Below, in pieces: positions 1 to 14,000 of a stretch of 64,000 bases of DNA. The stretch covers positions 14,824,633 to 14,888,632 of the forward strand of contig OZ037771.1 in the NCBI GenBank assembly GCA_964035545.1, in the 5' to 3' direction. How positions within the stretch are numbered: position 1 is the stretch's first letter; each line of letters opens with the position of its first letter. The position numbers and the translations under genes are program-made. A model generated the notes under the pieces. The model was not told the origin of the DNA. It ran no database searches and worked only from the letters and a program-made list of their open reading frames with translations. Source of the stretch: Bugula neritina (lineage: Eukaryota > Bryozoa > Gymnolaemata > Cheilostomatida > Bugulidae).

Positions 1-71
1 CAAAAACCCTTTCTATCAGGGGTCCTTACAGGAATAGCGACTATATACAAACTTGCGTGAGTTTTTTATAC
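1..71 (+). repeat. 3' part of a tRNA-derived SINE (family 1)
   Basis: This matches the 3' end of the full-length element at 20813-21030: both have an 'aaaaaccctttctat' block, a 'cagggg' hairpin side and the terminal 'acttgcgtgagt'. The tRNA-like head lies off the left edge. It sits in an intron of, or upstream of, gene A. Confidence 0.6.
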
Positions 72-201
72 GAGTGTATAAAAAGCTTTGAGTTTCTTAT
101 TGCAGAACATTTCTAACCCTCAAAAATTTCCTGATTCCATACGTTAGTGCAAACATGTAGTATGACTATTGCATTGTGTTAAAAATGTTGCATTTTTATA
201 G

Positions 202-3200
202 TCTAGAAAACATTCCCGTGAATCAGAGAAGGTCCGCAGTTAATAAGAGTGCAACTATGGCATCACAGGATAGTGGCTTTGTGTCTGTAAACTCCATAGC
301 AACCAGCCCTGTTTCGCCCTCCAGCATCAAAGAGTATCCATGGCAACCAAGCCAACATCCTTCGAAAACTAGAATTGTGCAAGCTAAAGAACTGATTGCA
401 TGTAAGCTATATAATATGTCACAAGTTGAGGGTGATTAATTAGGCTGAGTTTACATGCAATAATGTCTATGATAAAAGGGACAATGGATTGTTTGTGTGC
501 AATAGATGTACAAGACTATTGTGGACTATATTAGAGAAAAACCTAATTCTTCTATATCAAAAAGGTTCTCTAAAATCTAGTAACTATTTTCATATATAAG
601 CTTAGTTACACATGAAGAGTTTTCCCAATGGTTATAAATTCAAACTAACCTAATGTGAGAGCAACTCCAAAAACTATGCATTGAGAAATGCAAACAATCA
701 CATCAAATAAATTAAATTGGATATAACTTTACAAAACAAATTTGATTAAACAAATATGTAAAGAATTAAATTCATATGTTGGCAAACTTTTTAATCAAAA
801 TTAGGCATTTAAATGAGCTGAAATATACTCATAATCTTACGTAGATAAATAACATATTACATCAGCTACCGCCGTTATAGAACCCTTATAATAATGCTCT
901 CTGTTTTGTAGATGCCATAGAGAAATTCTATTCTATGCCAGACAGGCAAGTTGGAAAATGTTATGCTTCCAGCATATTTGCTATTGGAGAATTTGATTGT
1001 AATGGTGGAAGACTGTACCCTGCAGGTGACATGTCAGTTAGTTTGACAATCCCAGCAGGTGCCCTCAAGACCGCACAGCTTGTGTACTTACTGATGTCAT
1101 ATGATAATAATGAGTCAGGGGACCACACAGAAAACTTCTCTCCTACCATTGAATGTGGGCCTGATGGATTGCAATTTGAGGTATGAATCTGTTGGTTAGC
1201 TGTTGCATAACAAAAAAAGTAGTTCGTCACCTTGATTTTGGTCTAATAATTATATCACTAATTGTTGGTTAATTCAATTTTTGAAAAAACCAAAACTGTA
1301 GTAAATTATAACAAGTATTTTAGCTGTATAATAATGTCAATACATTAGGCCTACTTTTTAATTTTTGTATTGGTTTGGAATGCCTAATTTGTATGTTTAC
1401 GTAGTCCCGAAAATTTTTTTTTAGAAACCAGTGGTCTTGACGATGCCACACGCTGCTATAAACATGGAGCTAGAAACTTTGGCTTGTGAGGGAGGTTCTG
1501 CAGAGTGGACTGTTGATTCCAGTGAAACTGGTCCAACTGTGATTCATTCTACTGAAGAAACTGTTTCTATAAACATCCATCACTTTACAGGGTTTAAAAT
1601 GTCACGAATACCAGTTCGAGTGAGTAAAAAATCTTGGAAAAAAACATATTATACCTGACTTGGCGAGCAGGTGTCAAATAACTTTACATTATACTTCAAC
1701 TCCAGCATTGCCCATGTTCTTCACAATCAAGATTATTTAAAACCGTTTTCTACTTCTCAATGTTCATAAAACTGTTGAATACTTTGTTTGTAAAATCCAA
1801 CATTTTTCGAACCACATCATGCATGTATATATAGAGCTATATATTATATTGTCAGAAAAAAACAGAAAAGCTTATATGTTTTCAAGTCTTTAGCTTGTTA
1901 CGGAAGTCTTGCTCACTTGATATGCTCTATAGTTGTTGGTATTGGTTTAAACTTTACCATATTTACTGTTCTTTGAGTTCGGTAATAGTCAAAAACAATA
2001 AGTAGTGTACTTTGTAGCTAAATGACTTAAACATGATCTATGTTTTCTCAATCAAGTTACAACTTCTTGCATTTATTTAATTCTACTACTTGTTTTAGTC
2101 CAAGGGAGTAGGACGTTCAACACCTGTCGCTTCTCAAGGAAAAAAGTTGTCATTTCGAGTTTATACATGTGGAGATAAAGCAAGAATCTACTTCGTCTGC
2201 AGACCCAACTCTTCAAACATGTCTACAAAGGTTAGGACTTACAATAAACTAATAAAAGACCATAAAGTATATCAACCACTCATGCAATTATAATTTTAGT
2301 TTATGATAATGTTAAAATTTACCTTAAAAATGAACTTAGATTTGCACAAATGCTTTTTGTAATGTAAAGCTTTTGTTTTTAGCCAAATTTGTCATATAAA
2401 TTTACTCTATACTTTAGATTGTTATCATTACAAATTAATTCTGCAGATTATTATTATTTTGGAGTTATTCTGCAGATAATTGATAATAAAGAATATGCTC
2501 TTGGATTCCAAAGTGATTCACCCTGGAAAGATTTTTCATTTTTCTGTGGACATGGAGGGTTAGTTATTGAAGCTACCAGAGAAATTCAAAACCAACCAAT
2601 TTTATACAAGGTTTGTGCACCAAGCTCACAGCTTATAAACCTCTGTTATACACTTCATAGACCTTTATCATGGCTTCAACTTAGTTTTTAAATAAACGCA
2701 CATATGGTATAGCCTACAATTTCGTCAAAAATCTTTTTATAATTTTTTAAAATTTGTTGAGTATTGGAAGTTTTTATGAAAGAGAAAAAAATACACATTG
2801 AATTTTGTAATTTTCAACTTTTAATTTATGCTGCTCAATAATAAGTATATTGTTTATTGAAATGCATTAAATTATTAAATGTGAAAAATATACATGATAT
2901 ATTTTGTATCAGGAAAAAATAACAGAAGTGATTCGATCAATAACAAAATTGAAAGGATAAATTTATTTTTCCTGGCAGGACATTTTTTATTGTATACATA
3001 AAGTCTAGTACATTCCATAACCTGTTATCTGCATGATTATAGTTAGGTATTTACAGTAGCACTGGTTACTTGGTTTTTCACAGTAGCACTAACCAGTTGG
3101 GTATTTACAGTATACCTGATTATAGTTGGGTATTTACAGTAGCAGTGCTTAGCAAGTATTACCTTCTCAGTTCTACCAAGTAAAGTAATTCCCATAATTC

Positions 3201-4665
3201 TTATAATGTCGCCAGTCTAACGTAGAGCATACAAATCTATGCTTTTCATATTGTAGAGGTTTCCATTTACTGAAGAAAAAGTGATGAGGGCCAACCATGA
3301 GTCAGTAGAGTTTATTGCTACAGAGACCCCTTTGATACTAAACATCAATGCATTCCAACCCTCGTACAAACCCAACTACACTCAGTTCTGTATCAAGTTA
3401 GACAGAAATTCCACCCCCAGTTCTTTACTAATTGCAGACGAGAGGAGAATTGAGTACGAACAACTTCGGTCTCTTATGGTAAGTGCAAGTTGTCAACTTT
3501 TGTATGAAGTATTCTAATTGAACGCTTGATATAGAGTGCTGAATGGTAAAAACTTTACTCATTATGCTATCTCATGTGCTCACAATAAAGTATTTATAAT
3601 AAGCCATCATTCGCTCTCATATATATTTCAAATTTAGCTCTCATAGGTTTATAATTTATTTTGATAAATACATTTTTGATGCTCTTAGGTCTAATTTATT
3701 TTGGTTTCATACTTTTTGGTTATTTTTTTACTTACCAGTTTTTTTGCCATACTCCTTATTCAATCACATACCTCTATTATGTAGGTACTGTCATATCCCT
3801 ATTATTTGCTCTGGGATATTTATTATTCATTTTTTCAAGACTTTTATTACCCTATAGCGCGGATTTTAAAAGCACACTTTGTGTAACTACATCAAAATAT
3901 TGTTTTTATTCAGTTGAATTTGGAGCTTCAGTCAAGCATATCTTCACACAGACACACAGACACTCTGCTACTGCCTGCGCAGACAAGAAGTTATGGTAGA
4001 TCCATTTCAGACACTTTTGAGCATAACATGACTTCATATAGAACGCCAGAAGAGAACTGTGAGCATGGGTATGTTTAATAACATAAGATAATATATAATA
4101 GTTATACAATATATAATAGTATATTATAATAATAATATAATAATTAATCACAAAACATAACACATCTCACCACCCAATCATAACACAGCAGTGAAAGGTG
4201 AACATAAAATATAATACTCATAACAAATTCAATTTATTATTATGCAATCAACAGCAATACCAAAATAAACACTTTGGATGCCACTAAATTAATTTTTATA
4301 AACACATCAGTTTTAAAAAAAAAATATTTTGCATGAATTTAGTTGTATGAAAAACGAACGGGCAATGTTTAATAGATGTCTGCACTATATTTATCAGAAA
4401 TGACGTTGGCGCCTGCAACTGTTGGCAAGGTGCCAGAAACAGATCTCCCGTCGAGTCAGAATACGAAGAAATAAGCACCCAAGAAATTAGACGTGGTGTC
4501 ACTCACAGACGGAGCAAGGAGAGTGGGTATGAGTCATGTTCAGTCCAGTCGCCCGTCTCTCCACTGAAAGGTCCTGAATCATTGTATGGCGCCCCTTCTT
4601 CTAACATGGAATTGAGTATACATAGCCTACAGGGTGGAAGAAATACTCTCCCAACTGAACTCTAA
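202..4665 (+). CDS. UNC5-like ZU5-UPA protein, copy A (5'-partial, split gene)
   Basis: Eight exons were read: 202-401, 912-1180, 1425-1619, 2099-2230, 2476-2610, 3257-3478, 3914-4068 and 4398-4665 (TAA 4663-4665). All have GT-AG borders and phases that join into one frame of 524 residues. The exon at 912 holds the start of a ZU5 domain (GGRLYPAGDMSVSLTIPAGA, then SPTIECGPDGLQFE). The next exon continues with KPVVLTMPHAA, the typical ZU5 ending. Exons 2099-3478 look like the UPA domain that follows ZU5 in UNC5 netrin receptors. The last two exons are a low-complexity tail ending PTEL, which fits a class I PDZ ligand (Thr at -2, Leu at 0). I see no death domain. The membrane span and ectodomain should lie left of the window, by analogy with copy B, so a cytoplasmic location is inferred. 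Family assignment is fairly sure; function is not known. Confidence 0.8.
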
Positions 4666-4740
4666 ACTTTTAGCATGGAACTGAGTACACACAGCCTACA
4701 GGGTAGAAGAAACACTCTCGATTACAACTGAACTCTATAA
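4605..4740 (+). repeat. Tandem duplication of the gene A stop region
   Basis: Two imperfect copies of about 68 bp lie head to tail (4605-4673 and 4674-4740). Both begin with 'catggaa.tgagta' and contain 'agcctacagggt'. The first copy carries the last 19 codons and the stop of gene A; the second lies in the 3' UTR. Confidence 0.8.
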
Positions 4741-4844
4741 AGATGCGAAGATATTCTGTAAATACTGTGAAATATTGTAAAATAATTTTATATTTATGTG
4801 AGATTTCAGATTAATATTGTCAATTGCTGCTGCAAACAAATTAA

Positions 4845-4850
4845 AATAAA
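4845..4850 (+). terminator. Polyadenylation signal, gene A
   Basis: AATAAA lies about 180 bases after the gene A stop codon and is the first canonical signal downstream of it. Confidence 0.6.
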
Positions 4851-5890
4851 ACTATTATTTATATAATAATGAGTTTTATTGTACTTGCACTACAAAAGAG
4901 ATTGCTTTTTTCCCCAATTTTCTGATGCAATTAACGTTGTCTGAATGTTTCTTAGGCATGGAATAAACCAAAAATCAAATAAGTCACAGAGCTAGTATTT
5001 ATTAAAAATTATAAGTTAAAACAAATTGAAACATTTTCTATAATTAAGGCTTTCATTTTTCTTAAACTTCAGTTTTCAGACTTGATGTTTTGTTACTATA
5101 TTTTAAAAACCAAAAGTAAACTATGTGGAAAAAGCTATATTTATTTTTTATTAGGTATTATTTGGTGCAAAGAGAAGCTAATTGCTACAGTTGTTTAAAA
5201 TTGTTAAAACTAATTGAATATTCAAAAGATGAGAAATTAATTTTTATATGAGACTTTAATTAGTTTGCTGTAAAAGTATATTGATGAACAAAGCCATTCG
5301 ATGCTATATGATCATAACAGTAAATCTCTTCGTCACGGCACAGTTGCTTTCCATAATGAAGATATTAGCTTTTTCTGGTAAGAAAAGCTGAATGGCAAAA
5401 CTATAGTCACTGCCTATTCAAACCTAACCTTATCTTTTATGAGGTGAAATATGAAGTGGCTAATGTATTGTTCCTCATGATAATTGTGTGCTATTATGAA
5501 GCTAATGCAATATTTACATAGCCACTTTTTCAAATAGAGCCACAGTATTTGCTGATCAGGGTACCAAATATTTTCTATAAGGAGTAATGAAACCGACTAT
5601 ATAGTGAAACTGCCATAATCATAAGCATGCTTATCAATACAAATTTTTCCTGGTTGGATTTATTTATTTGAAAGCCTCATTTGGGAGTGGTTGAGAAGTG
5701 AGGTAAGATATTCAAATTAACATTTATTAATTTGTTTATAACTAGTTTTGTTATTTGTATTTATTATAATAAACATGTGTTGGGCTCATAGGATGAAATG
5801 TTAAATATACTACCATTGAAAGTTAACTTACCAAATCTTCACAACAAAATATTGCGAAGTTTAAAATTATTGATGCTTTAAAATAATTTT

Positions 5891-5962
5891 GCCCCCACTG
5901 GGATTTGAACCTGGGACGTCTGGCTTGCATGCAGGTGAGCTAACCATTACACCACAGGGACC
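5891..5962 (-). repeat. tRNA-like SINE head (family 2)
   Basis: On the minus strand this reads as a tRNA-like unit with box A ('gtggtgtaatggttagc') and box B ('ggttcaaatcc'). The acceptor and anticodon stems do not pair well, so it is a SINE head or tRNA pseudogene rather than a working tRNA. Similar units lie at 11658-11729, 11850-11919 and 59315-59390. Confidence 0.6.
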
Positions 5963-6954
5963 CACTGCATGGGCAACACTACAAATGCACCATTTTAAAT
6001 GATGATTCTTTTTCAAAAATATTATCATATATTAAATATGTGTTAACCAAAAACTATGTTTCAGACATTTATACTGCTTTGCTTGGTATCACAATATTAC
6101 TTACTAACTTCTAATAAATAATATAGTAGCTAAGTAATACAGTACTACTCAATAATAAATAATAATGTGATACTATGTAATATGGTGTTACCGGATAATG
6201 CTAATAGTAATAATGCATTATTTGATAATATTATATTAATATAATACAATATTGTAGTATATATTACTGTAGTAGTATAACTCTGTTTTACTAAATATAG
6301 TACAGCAACATTTATATTGATATTGTGTTATATTTATACTCGCACTGTATTACAAGATATTGTTGAATTTCTTAGTAATGTAGCATCACTTAGTAATTTA
6401 GTATTAACAACTTTTAAGCAAACTGAATATCAAGTCGGAAGTTTTAAGGAAGTTTTAGATTTGGTAATATGTAGTTAAGTTAGCACTTATACAATGTCTA
6501 TTATTTGTATAGTAGAGTTTCAATTCACAATATCTGTTTTAACAAAGCATCATTATGAACTTGTAAATGCATTCAAATTTCAAAAGTTTTCAAAAGTTAA
6601 TAATCTTGAGGTCTACTTATGTTTACTTGAAGTTTATGCTTCCCCCTCTAGATAGCACCTGTTACCCACACAGCTGCTGGTATACCATGGAATCGTATTT
6701 GTTGGCTTAGGACAGCTTAGGGGACCAGGAAGTTTGCTAACTAGGCTACTGGTGATTCATCTTTTGCTTTGCATGATATTTTTATTTCTACTTTAGAACA
6801 TATGTTTTGAGATAACCAGACTGGGTGCTTTGAAACTCAAGGCTAAGTTATAGTCATATAAACGAGCTCTTGTTGCATGGGTGCCATTTGTCTAATAACT
6901 AGAGAGAACATTTTTAGGATGATCTCCACTGTTTGTCATTAGAAGAACTGCTGT

Positions 6955-7105
6955 AGTAGCTATAGTAGAAGTAGTAGTAGTAGCAGTAGCAGCAGTATAG
7001 CAGTAGCAGCAGTAGCAGTATAGCAGCAGCATTACTTATAGCAGCACTACTGCTGCTGGTAGCAGCAGTAGTAGCAGTAGTAGCAGTAGTAGTAGCAGTA
7101 ATATT
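6955..7105. repeat. GTA/GCA trinucleotide microsatellite
   Basis: Interrupted repeats of 'gtagtagcagcagtagcag' type run over about 150 bases in non-coding DNA. Confidence 0.85.
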
Positions 7106-8085
7106 AGCTTTTTAAAGGATACACCCTGATATTAATTATATAGCAAATTACAATAGGAGATGCATTGTAATATAATGGTCAGGTTGCCAGGTTTTGGTGT
7201 TACTTGAATTTCTTTTTATTTGTTTACTTTGCCTTTGAAGCAGCGCATAGGGAACTCAGAGCTGGGTATCTGACCGTAGAATATAGTTGGTAACATTACA
7301 TGTATAAGAGATTAAATCACATGTAGTGTTTAGCTAAAGTCTGCATCCTTACATAATATGCTGTTTGCTTCCAGGGTGATCAACTGCTTCAGAAGATTCC
7401 ATCATTCCATTGGTTTGTCCAGAGATACATTACTTGTTATTGGCTAACTTCAAAGTCCACTTTCTCCATTATACTATTGAAGTATGAACCAGTATTTTTG
7501 ATAAAACAATATTTGTTTATATTTTATTTATCTGAGTTTTGCTTAGAGTGTATTGCAACTCTGTATTGGTGTTGAGTGAGGTTTTGGAAATCATTCCAAG
7601 GTAACATAGAACTCGTGATTTTGAGAGAGTATAATGCAGTATATAACCCTCTAACACTCATCATACTAAATTTCTATTGCTTCACTACTACCTTTAGAGT
7701 ATCTTAGACAATCTGAATACAGCATTGTTTTAATGACTTTTAGTGGAAGCTCACTTGAGTGCACAGCAGGTCAATTGAGATGTACTGTAAATCTCACCTA
7801 GGTTATATTATACAGCTAGACCTTAAAATAGTGTCTCCTTATTGCAAATTGTTTTTTCAGTTACCGCATCGACAGTCAATTTTTAATGCAAAGTAAAAGA
7901 TCAAGAGGAGAAAATTAAATAAATGGAAGTTATATTTAAGGGAAAACTTTGTTGTAACTGAGAGATCAAATTAGTTCAAAGACATCGTAGAAAGTTGAAT
8001 TAAAACTTGTTTTATGTTCTTGTGTAATTATACATCATGGTAGAGTTCATCTTTTAAATGTTTTCCTCTGTTTGCCATGTTTCAG

Positions 8086-11000
8086 ATGTCATCACCAACG
8101 TTGATAGAATTTACGATTTCACCCAATGGCTCTGTTACATTGGAGAACAACTACACCCTCTCGCATACAGAAAGTATGACTCAGACCACAGCTGAATATA
8201 CAAGCTCAGCTGAATATACAAGCTCAGCTTTATCGGTCGGTGCGATTGTTGGAGTTACAATTAGCACTGTGGTACTTTTGCTGGTTCTCCTTCTTCTCAT
8301 TAGCTATATTTTTGTTCAAAGAAAGGTATGATCTGCAGTAACACATCTTAAAAAAAATTGAAAATGTAATTTGAATTGATTTTGCCCTTCTGTTTGTAAC
8401 AGCCATTATCTAGAGTCTAGATTCTAGAGTCTGTAGACTGCATGACCTGAATGATATATAATGAAATTATCCACACATACTATAGTACAAACACATGCAT
8501 GATACGCTTCACCTGCTACAACAACACACAAAAAAGCTGATTGCTTTTCATTTAGAATATAACATATCTGTATTATATCAAATTAGTTGCTCCGCATATA
8601 CTGTATTAGTTTTGTGGGTAGAATGCAGTTTAAGTGGGGAGCATAACTCCAGTACAGAAAGAACAAGGCGAGGGAGCAACTCTGAGTAGAGGAATTTTTA
8701 TTGTAGTATATATAGCTGGTAAAAGTAGTCTTGATCCGGCGAGCTCCAGTAGTAGACAGATTCTACACTATATACTAGCTAGCCTCTTTTTATACAAGAA
8801 AAAGTTTTTGTTCTCATCCTTCTGAAAGTCGGAGCCCAAATATCGGCACCTTCCGACAACTCCGACATCGGTACTTTGATCCAATGTCGGAGTCCGACTT
8901 TCGGACAGGATCGAATAACATAATCGCACTGCATTAATGTTTAAATAAATTACAAATAGGGTGCAGGAAAAGACAAATCTAATGTGATATATATATTTGC
9001 CGTAGATTTCCAATACAATACTACTTCGTTTTTTATATGTTTTATTATCAATAGTTATTGAGCAGAGATAACCAGATTGCTGATTTATCATATTAATGTT
9101 ATCACTATAATAAAGTATTTAACTGCTTTGTTTGTTATGCAGTTTTCATAGTCTTAGCACACATGACAAGGCGCCAACTTAATGAATTTTTATGCCCTGT
9201 TTGTTTTTGTATATCAACATTTTGAATCATTGCTACAACAAGTAGAAAGTTACAATCACTGAATTACAACTAAAAATAAAAAAAGTTCTATAGTTCAAAA
9301 GCTACAATAACCTAACTTGCATCACTTTTTTTAGGTAAGGTCACAGCCTCCCAAGCGAATGCACAGTGGTTCAACAATCACCACGAGGTTGATGACTTCC
9401 ATCAACTGCTTTGGTAGAATCTTTGGTGGTCAAAAAGCTGATCCGAGTCGGCCCCAGACACTCTATGATGATCAGTATGACTTGAGAATCAGTGAGTCTT
9501 TAGTATGGCAACTTGATTAAATACATGACTTGAGAATTAGTTAGCCATTAGTATTATTATAAATAATTTGAGTGAAGAATTGATGTGATTTTAAAGCAAA
9601 ACCTTTAGTCAAAGTAATCCGAAACTAAAACCAGAATAATTTTTGTAATTAAAATAACACAAGTATCAAATTGATTTGAAAGAGAAATTGCTCTGCTGGG
9701 TAGTCGAACACACTTGGGTGAAGCAAATAAGCTTTATTGCCTAAATTTATAATTGCTTTTACTGCTTTTGGTTTGGGCTGGCCTAGGATTGAGATTATCA
9801 CGGGGCATAACTCCTTTTGCAATCTTTATAATTATTGTCACAGGCTTTCTCCATATTTTATCTTACTGCCTATTTCTTTGTTTGACTAGGTAATCAGTAT
9901 TATTTTTGAAATTATTAAAATCAATAATGACCAGAAAAACTTTTTATCTACATTATATTGCTTGAAAATTTGGCAATACAGAGTTGCCATGTTTTGGTGT
10001 AAGAGATGCTGCTTTTACACAAAAGACAAGCATCTCACATATGATTTGAAAATCTATGCAATTATAAAAGTGAGAAATGTTTTGCATATAAAAACCTATT
10101 TGGTGAGCTTATTTCTAAAACTTTGAAATGTTTAATTAATGTTATTTGTATTTCGTTGTAATATGTCAGTTGATAGTTATTTATTATTTTCTTCCAATCA
10201 AGGCAGTGCCCTACTTTTAGGTTATTTGAATGTCCAACCTGAACAATCAGATGTCTTAGAATCAAAACCTGCCATACTCAAAAAGGCGTCTGTAGCATCT
10301 GAGGCGAATGTTTATGATGAACCTTCGATATTTACCAACAATCTAGAAATAAGAAGATCACGCAGAAGTAATGTAAGACAAACTGATATATATCTTGCTA
10401 TGCAGTCAGACAACTCAAACGACTTTACTGGCACTGAATTGGGTCTTGAAACATGCATAGCACTGCAGAAAAAACATGGTAACCAACCAGAAAGATCTTT
10501 ATATGAGCCAAGAGTGAGATACTCCAGTAAGCGTAAAGAGTCAGAAGAAGTTTTCCAAAATACAGAGCTATGCCAAGAGAAGGATCCAGCTGATAACGAA
10601 ATATATGAAAACTGTGAAAGCTTCAACCCAGTCTTTACTAACAACCATGAAGACTCTTATGGTGTTGAGGTAATCAGTTTCTGAGCAAATAAAATGTAAC
10701 GAAATAAATTATGAGGATGGAGATCAAAAAAAGAAAAAACATGATGAAGTAAGAAAAAAAGGGAAAGGATCAATTCGTTTTCCAGATTCTATTTGATTTT
10801 TCTTTTGTAGAAAAAAGCTTTTATCTTTTGACACTCAACTGTAAATTCTTAGTGCTAAAAATGCCAAAACAAGATCCAAAAACACTGATTAATATTTTAA
10901 TAAATTGAAACATTCTAAACACCTACATGCATAAGTCACTGTGGATCAATGAAATAAATTACTACCGTCAATATGGTATAGAGATCTTTAATTATCGCAA

Positions 11001-14000
11001 AATATATTTAGTCAAATAAGTTTAAAAATTTATAGATCAAATGTTTTTTTTCACAGTTTTTGTTTCAGCATTTATTAACTTTTTACAGGAGATATATGAT
11101 GAAGCGGAGGCTTCAGATGAAGAAGGATGGAGAGTTATGAAAGCGCCTACAATATTTCTATCAGAGAAAAATGCACAAGCAATGATGCCTATGTGTTCAT
11201 CTCGCTGTAGACCCATAGCAACAGAACCTGATGACATGTATTTAGATATTAGTGATGAAGAATGTTATAAAAATGTAAGCTTCATACAGATACACCTTTG
11301 GTTTTAATGTGTTTACAGCAGCATATGGCATATTTTGGCTAACTATAGATCAAAGCATAAATCTCAAAAGTTTCTCTCTTACATTTACTATAGTTGTTGA
11401 TTTTTATTATGTTATGGATTTCAAAAACGTGACTTTGTGTAGGTACCATTTCAGACTAGATTTAAACACTCCAATGGTAATCATTCTGATAGCAATGACA
11501 GGTCACATGGTCAGCTACATCACAGATCACATGATCACTCACCAAAGATGACTCAGACCAACAGGTAAGCCATAGTAATATTTTATTATAAGCTCTGCTT
11601 TCACAAAGCATCATGTTAGAAAAGCTAGTTTCTGAAGGTTTATTGTAAAATAATTTTGTCCCCATTGGGATTTGAACCCAAGACCTCCGGCTTGCAAGCA
11701 AGTGTGCTAACCATTGCACCACGGAGACCACTGGGTCAACTCAACACTACATTTCAACCAGCTCTCTGAACTCTACTGGCTTATCTACTACTCCTTCAGT
11801 CTTCAGGCTCCCCTGGCCACTCAACTCCCTTGGAGTACTACTACAACTCGCTAAGGCCGAATCGAACCCGAAACCTCTGGCTTGAAAGCAAGGGTGCTAA
11901 TCATTACACCACACGGACCACTGGGTCAACTCAACACTAATTCCATAAAATATAATATACTATGGTATAGTCAAAAATGTGATATAGCTGTTATATTATA
12001 TCTAGTCAGGAAATCAAATTGTGAAAGTATAAAATTTTTTTTTATCAAAGTTGGAACAAGTGAAAAAGATGCAGGATGGAACTGTTAATGAAGTTTTATG
12101 TTGTTTATACTGATTGTAGTACCAATGCGTACCATTTATACACTACCGTCAACTCGTAATTTACAGGTATCTGGTATATAGTGTTGATTGCAACACATTT
12201 GTAAGAGTCTAGTTAATACTAAAGTTGTTTAAACTCTTCCACTATTAGCTGAATCATATTTGAGTGAGTTTGAAGCAAATGGACAATAAACATATTTTTT
12301 ATTTTAACTTTATAGAACTCTCAGCAAAAGGGAACTTGTGAGAAAACAAATCATTGAAACGGTCGACAGCGGCTTCAACTCACTCAGTGTCTCAAGTGGC
12401 ATCATTGTGAGCCCCACCAGTTGGAATCCTTCAGGCTTTAAACAGCTCCTATCAACCGAAGATCTGTTACCAAGTAAAAAAAAATTACAACTCATTTTAC
12501 ATATGGAAAAAATATCTGGTTAATCCTTCACCCTTTACTCTAAGCTATCTATCGCTCACCATGGACATTGATCATTGTTACAGTTAACAATAAATCACGT
12601 TGTTGCTATATTGGTATTTCTAGCATAGTATACCCTTAGTAAATATTATATTGAATTACTATAAAATAAAAATCAATGTATAAATTAAGTAGGTAAAGGT
12701 AGTATGGTTTAGATATGTTACCATGAATATAAATGTTTAATAACTTCGCATTAGTCAAAACACTATATTTTGAGAATTGTAGCTTAAGAAAATGATACCA
12801 TTGTAATGTAAATAAACATATATTGCACACAATTTTAAAGTATTTAAAAATAATTGCGTTTTTGTAGATGCCATAAAGAAATTCTATTCTATGCCAGACA
12901 GACAAGTTGGTAAATGCTATGCTTCCAGCATATTTGCTATTGGAGAATTTGATTGTAATGGTGGAAGACTGTACCCTGCAGGTGACATGTCAGTTAGTTT
13001 GACAATTCCAGCAGGTGCTCTCAAGACCACACAGCTTGTGTACTTACTGATGTCATATGATAATAATGAGTCAGGGGACCACACAGAAAACTTCTCTCCT
13101 ACCATTGAATGTGGGCCTGATGGATTGCAATTTGAGGTTATCCAAATTCTTTCTTGAAGCATTTTGAACGTTAGATTAAGTTTTAAGTAAAAATAACAAG
13201 TTCCTATACTGCCCTTTGTCATTCACTGCGTTCCAATGCTTCGAATAGATATGTACAGGTTGTTAGTACGGATGGGTTGGTGATTTTAGTTTGCATTCTA
13301 TATGGTTGTGGTTTTATTCCATTGAAACTGTTCCCACGTATGAAATGAAAACTTTGTTGAAAAAGCATAGAGACGTTATGTTTTAAATGTTTGTCACATG
13401 AGTTTTCGAAAATAATATATTGTCAAAAATGTTGAAACATATTTGTTTTCTAGGTATCTGCTGTTTTGACAATCCCGCACTCGACTGTCAACATGGAGTT
13501 AGAAACTTTAACGTCTGACGGAAGCTCTAAACAATGGAAAGTAGACTCTAGTAAAACTGGTCCAAGAATTATCCCAACAGATTCGAAGAATGTTGTCTCC
13601 ATCAGCATATGGCACTTTACTGGATTCAAAGTATCCAGGATTCCTGTTAGAGTAAGACACAGTGCTCATGCAAAACTATTTTTCAATAAACCTTAGTAAA
13701 CATTTCCATATTCACTATTAGCATACTATGTTATAATTAGTAATTCATTTAATTTCACACTTGATTAGGTTACTTGAACAGCAAATTTGTTGGCTCCATT
13801 GAAGATAATGTAATAGCTATTAATCATTTATATCATCATGGGTTAAGGGCTATATGCAAATGAATAACATTATAGTGTACCTAGAGGCAAGCATAAAAAA
13901 CATTTTTTACTGGAAATGTTACTGCTTATCTATAATCCTTGCATCTGTGTTAATTAAAGTTGAATGTGCAGTACTGCAAGCTTCACTTTATTTAAAACAA

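Larger units (their letters stand above)
4870..8085. other. Interval between genes A and B, no exon recognised
   Basis: AT-rich sequence holding a tRNA-like element (5891-5962) and a trinucleotide repeat (6955-7105). The ectodomain exons, signal peptide and promoter of gene B should lie here or be absent. I could not pick out any exon with confidence. Confidence 0.5.

Noticed and set aside
5891-5962. Functional tRNA gene
   Set aside because: Acceptor and anticodon stems contain mismatches, and related units carry SINE bodies.
10312-10644. 110-codon minus-strand frame
   Set aside because: It is antisense to the gene B exon 10221-10669, which has matching splice phases on the plus strand.
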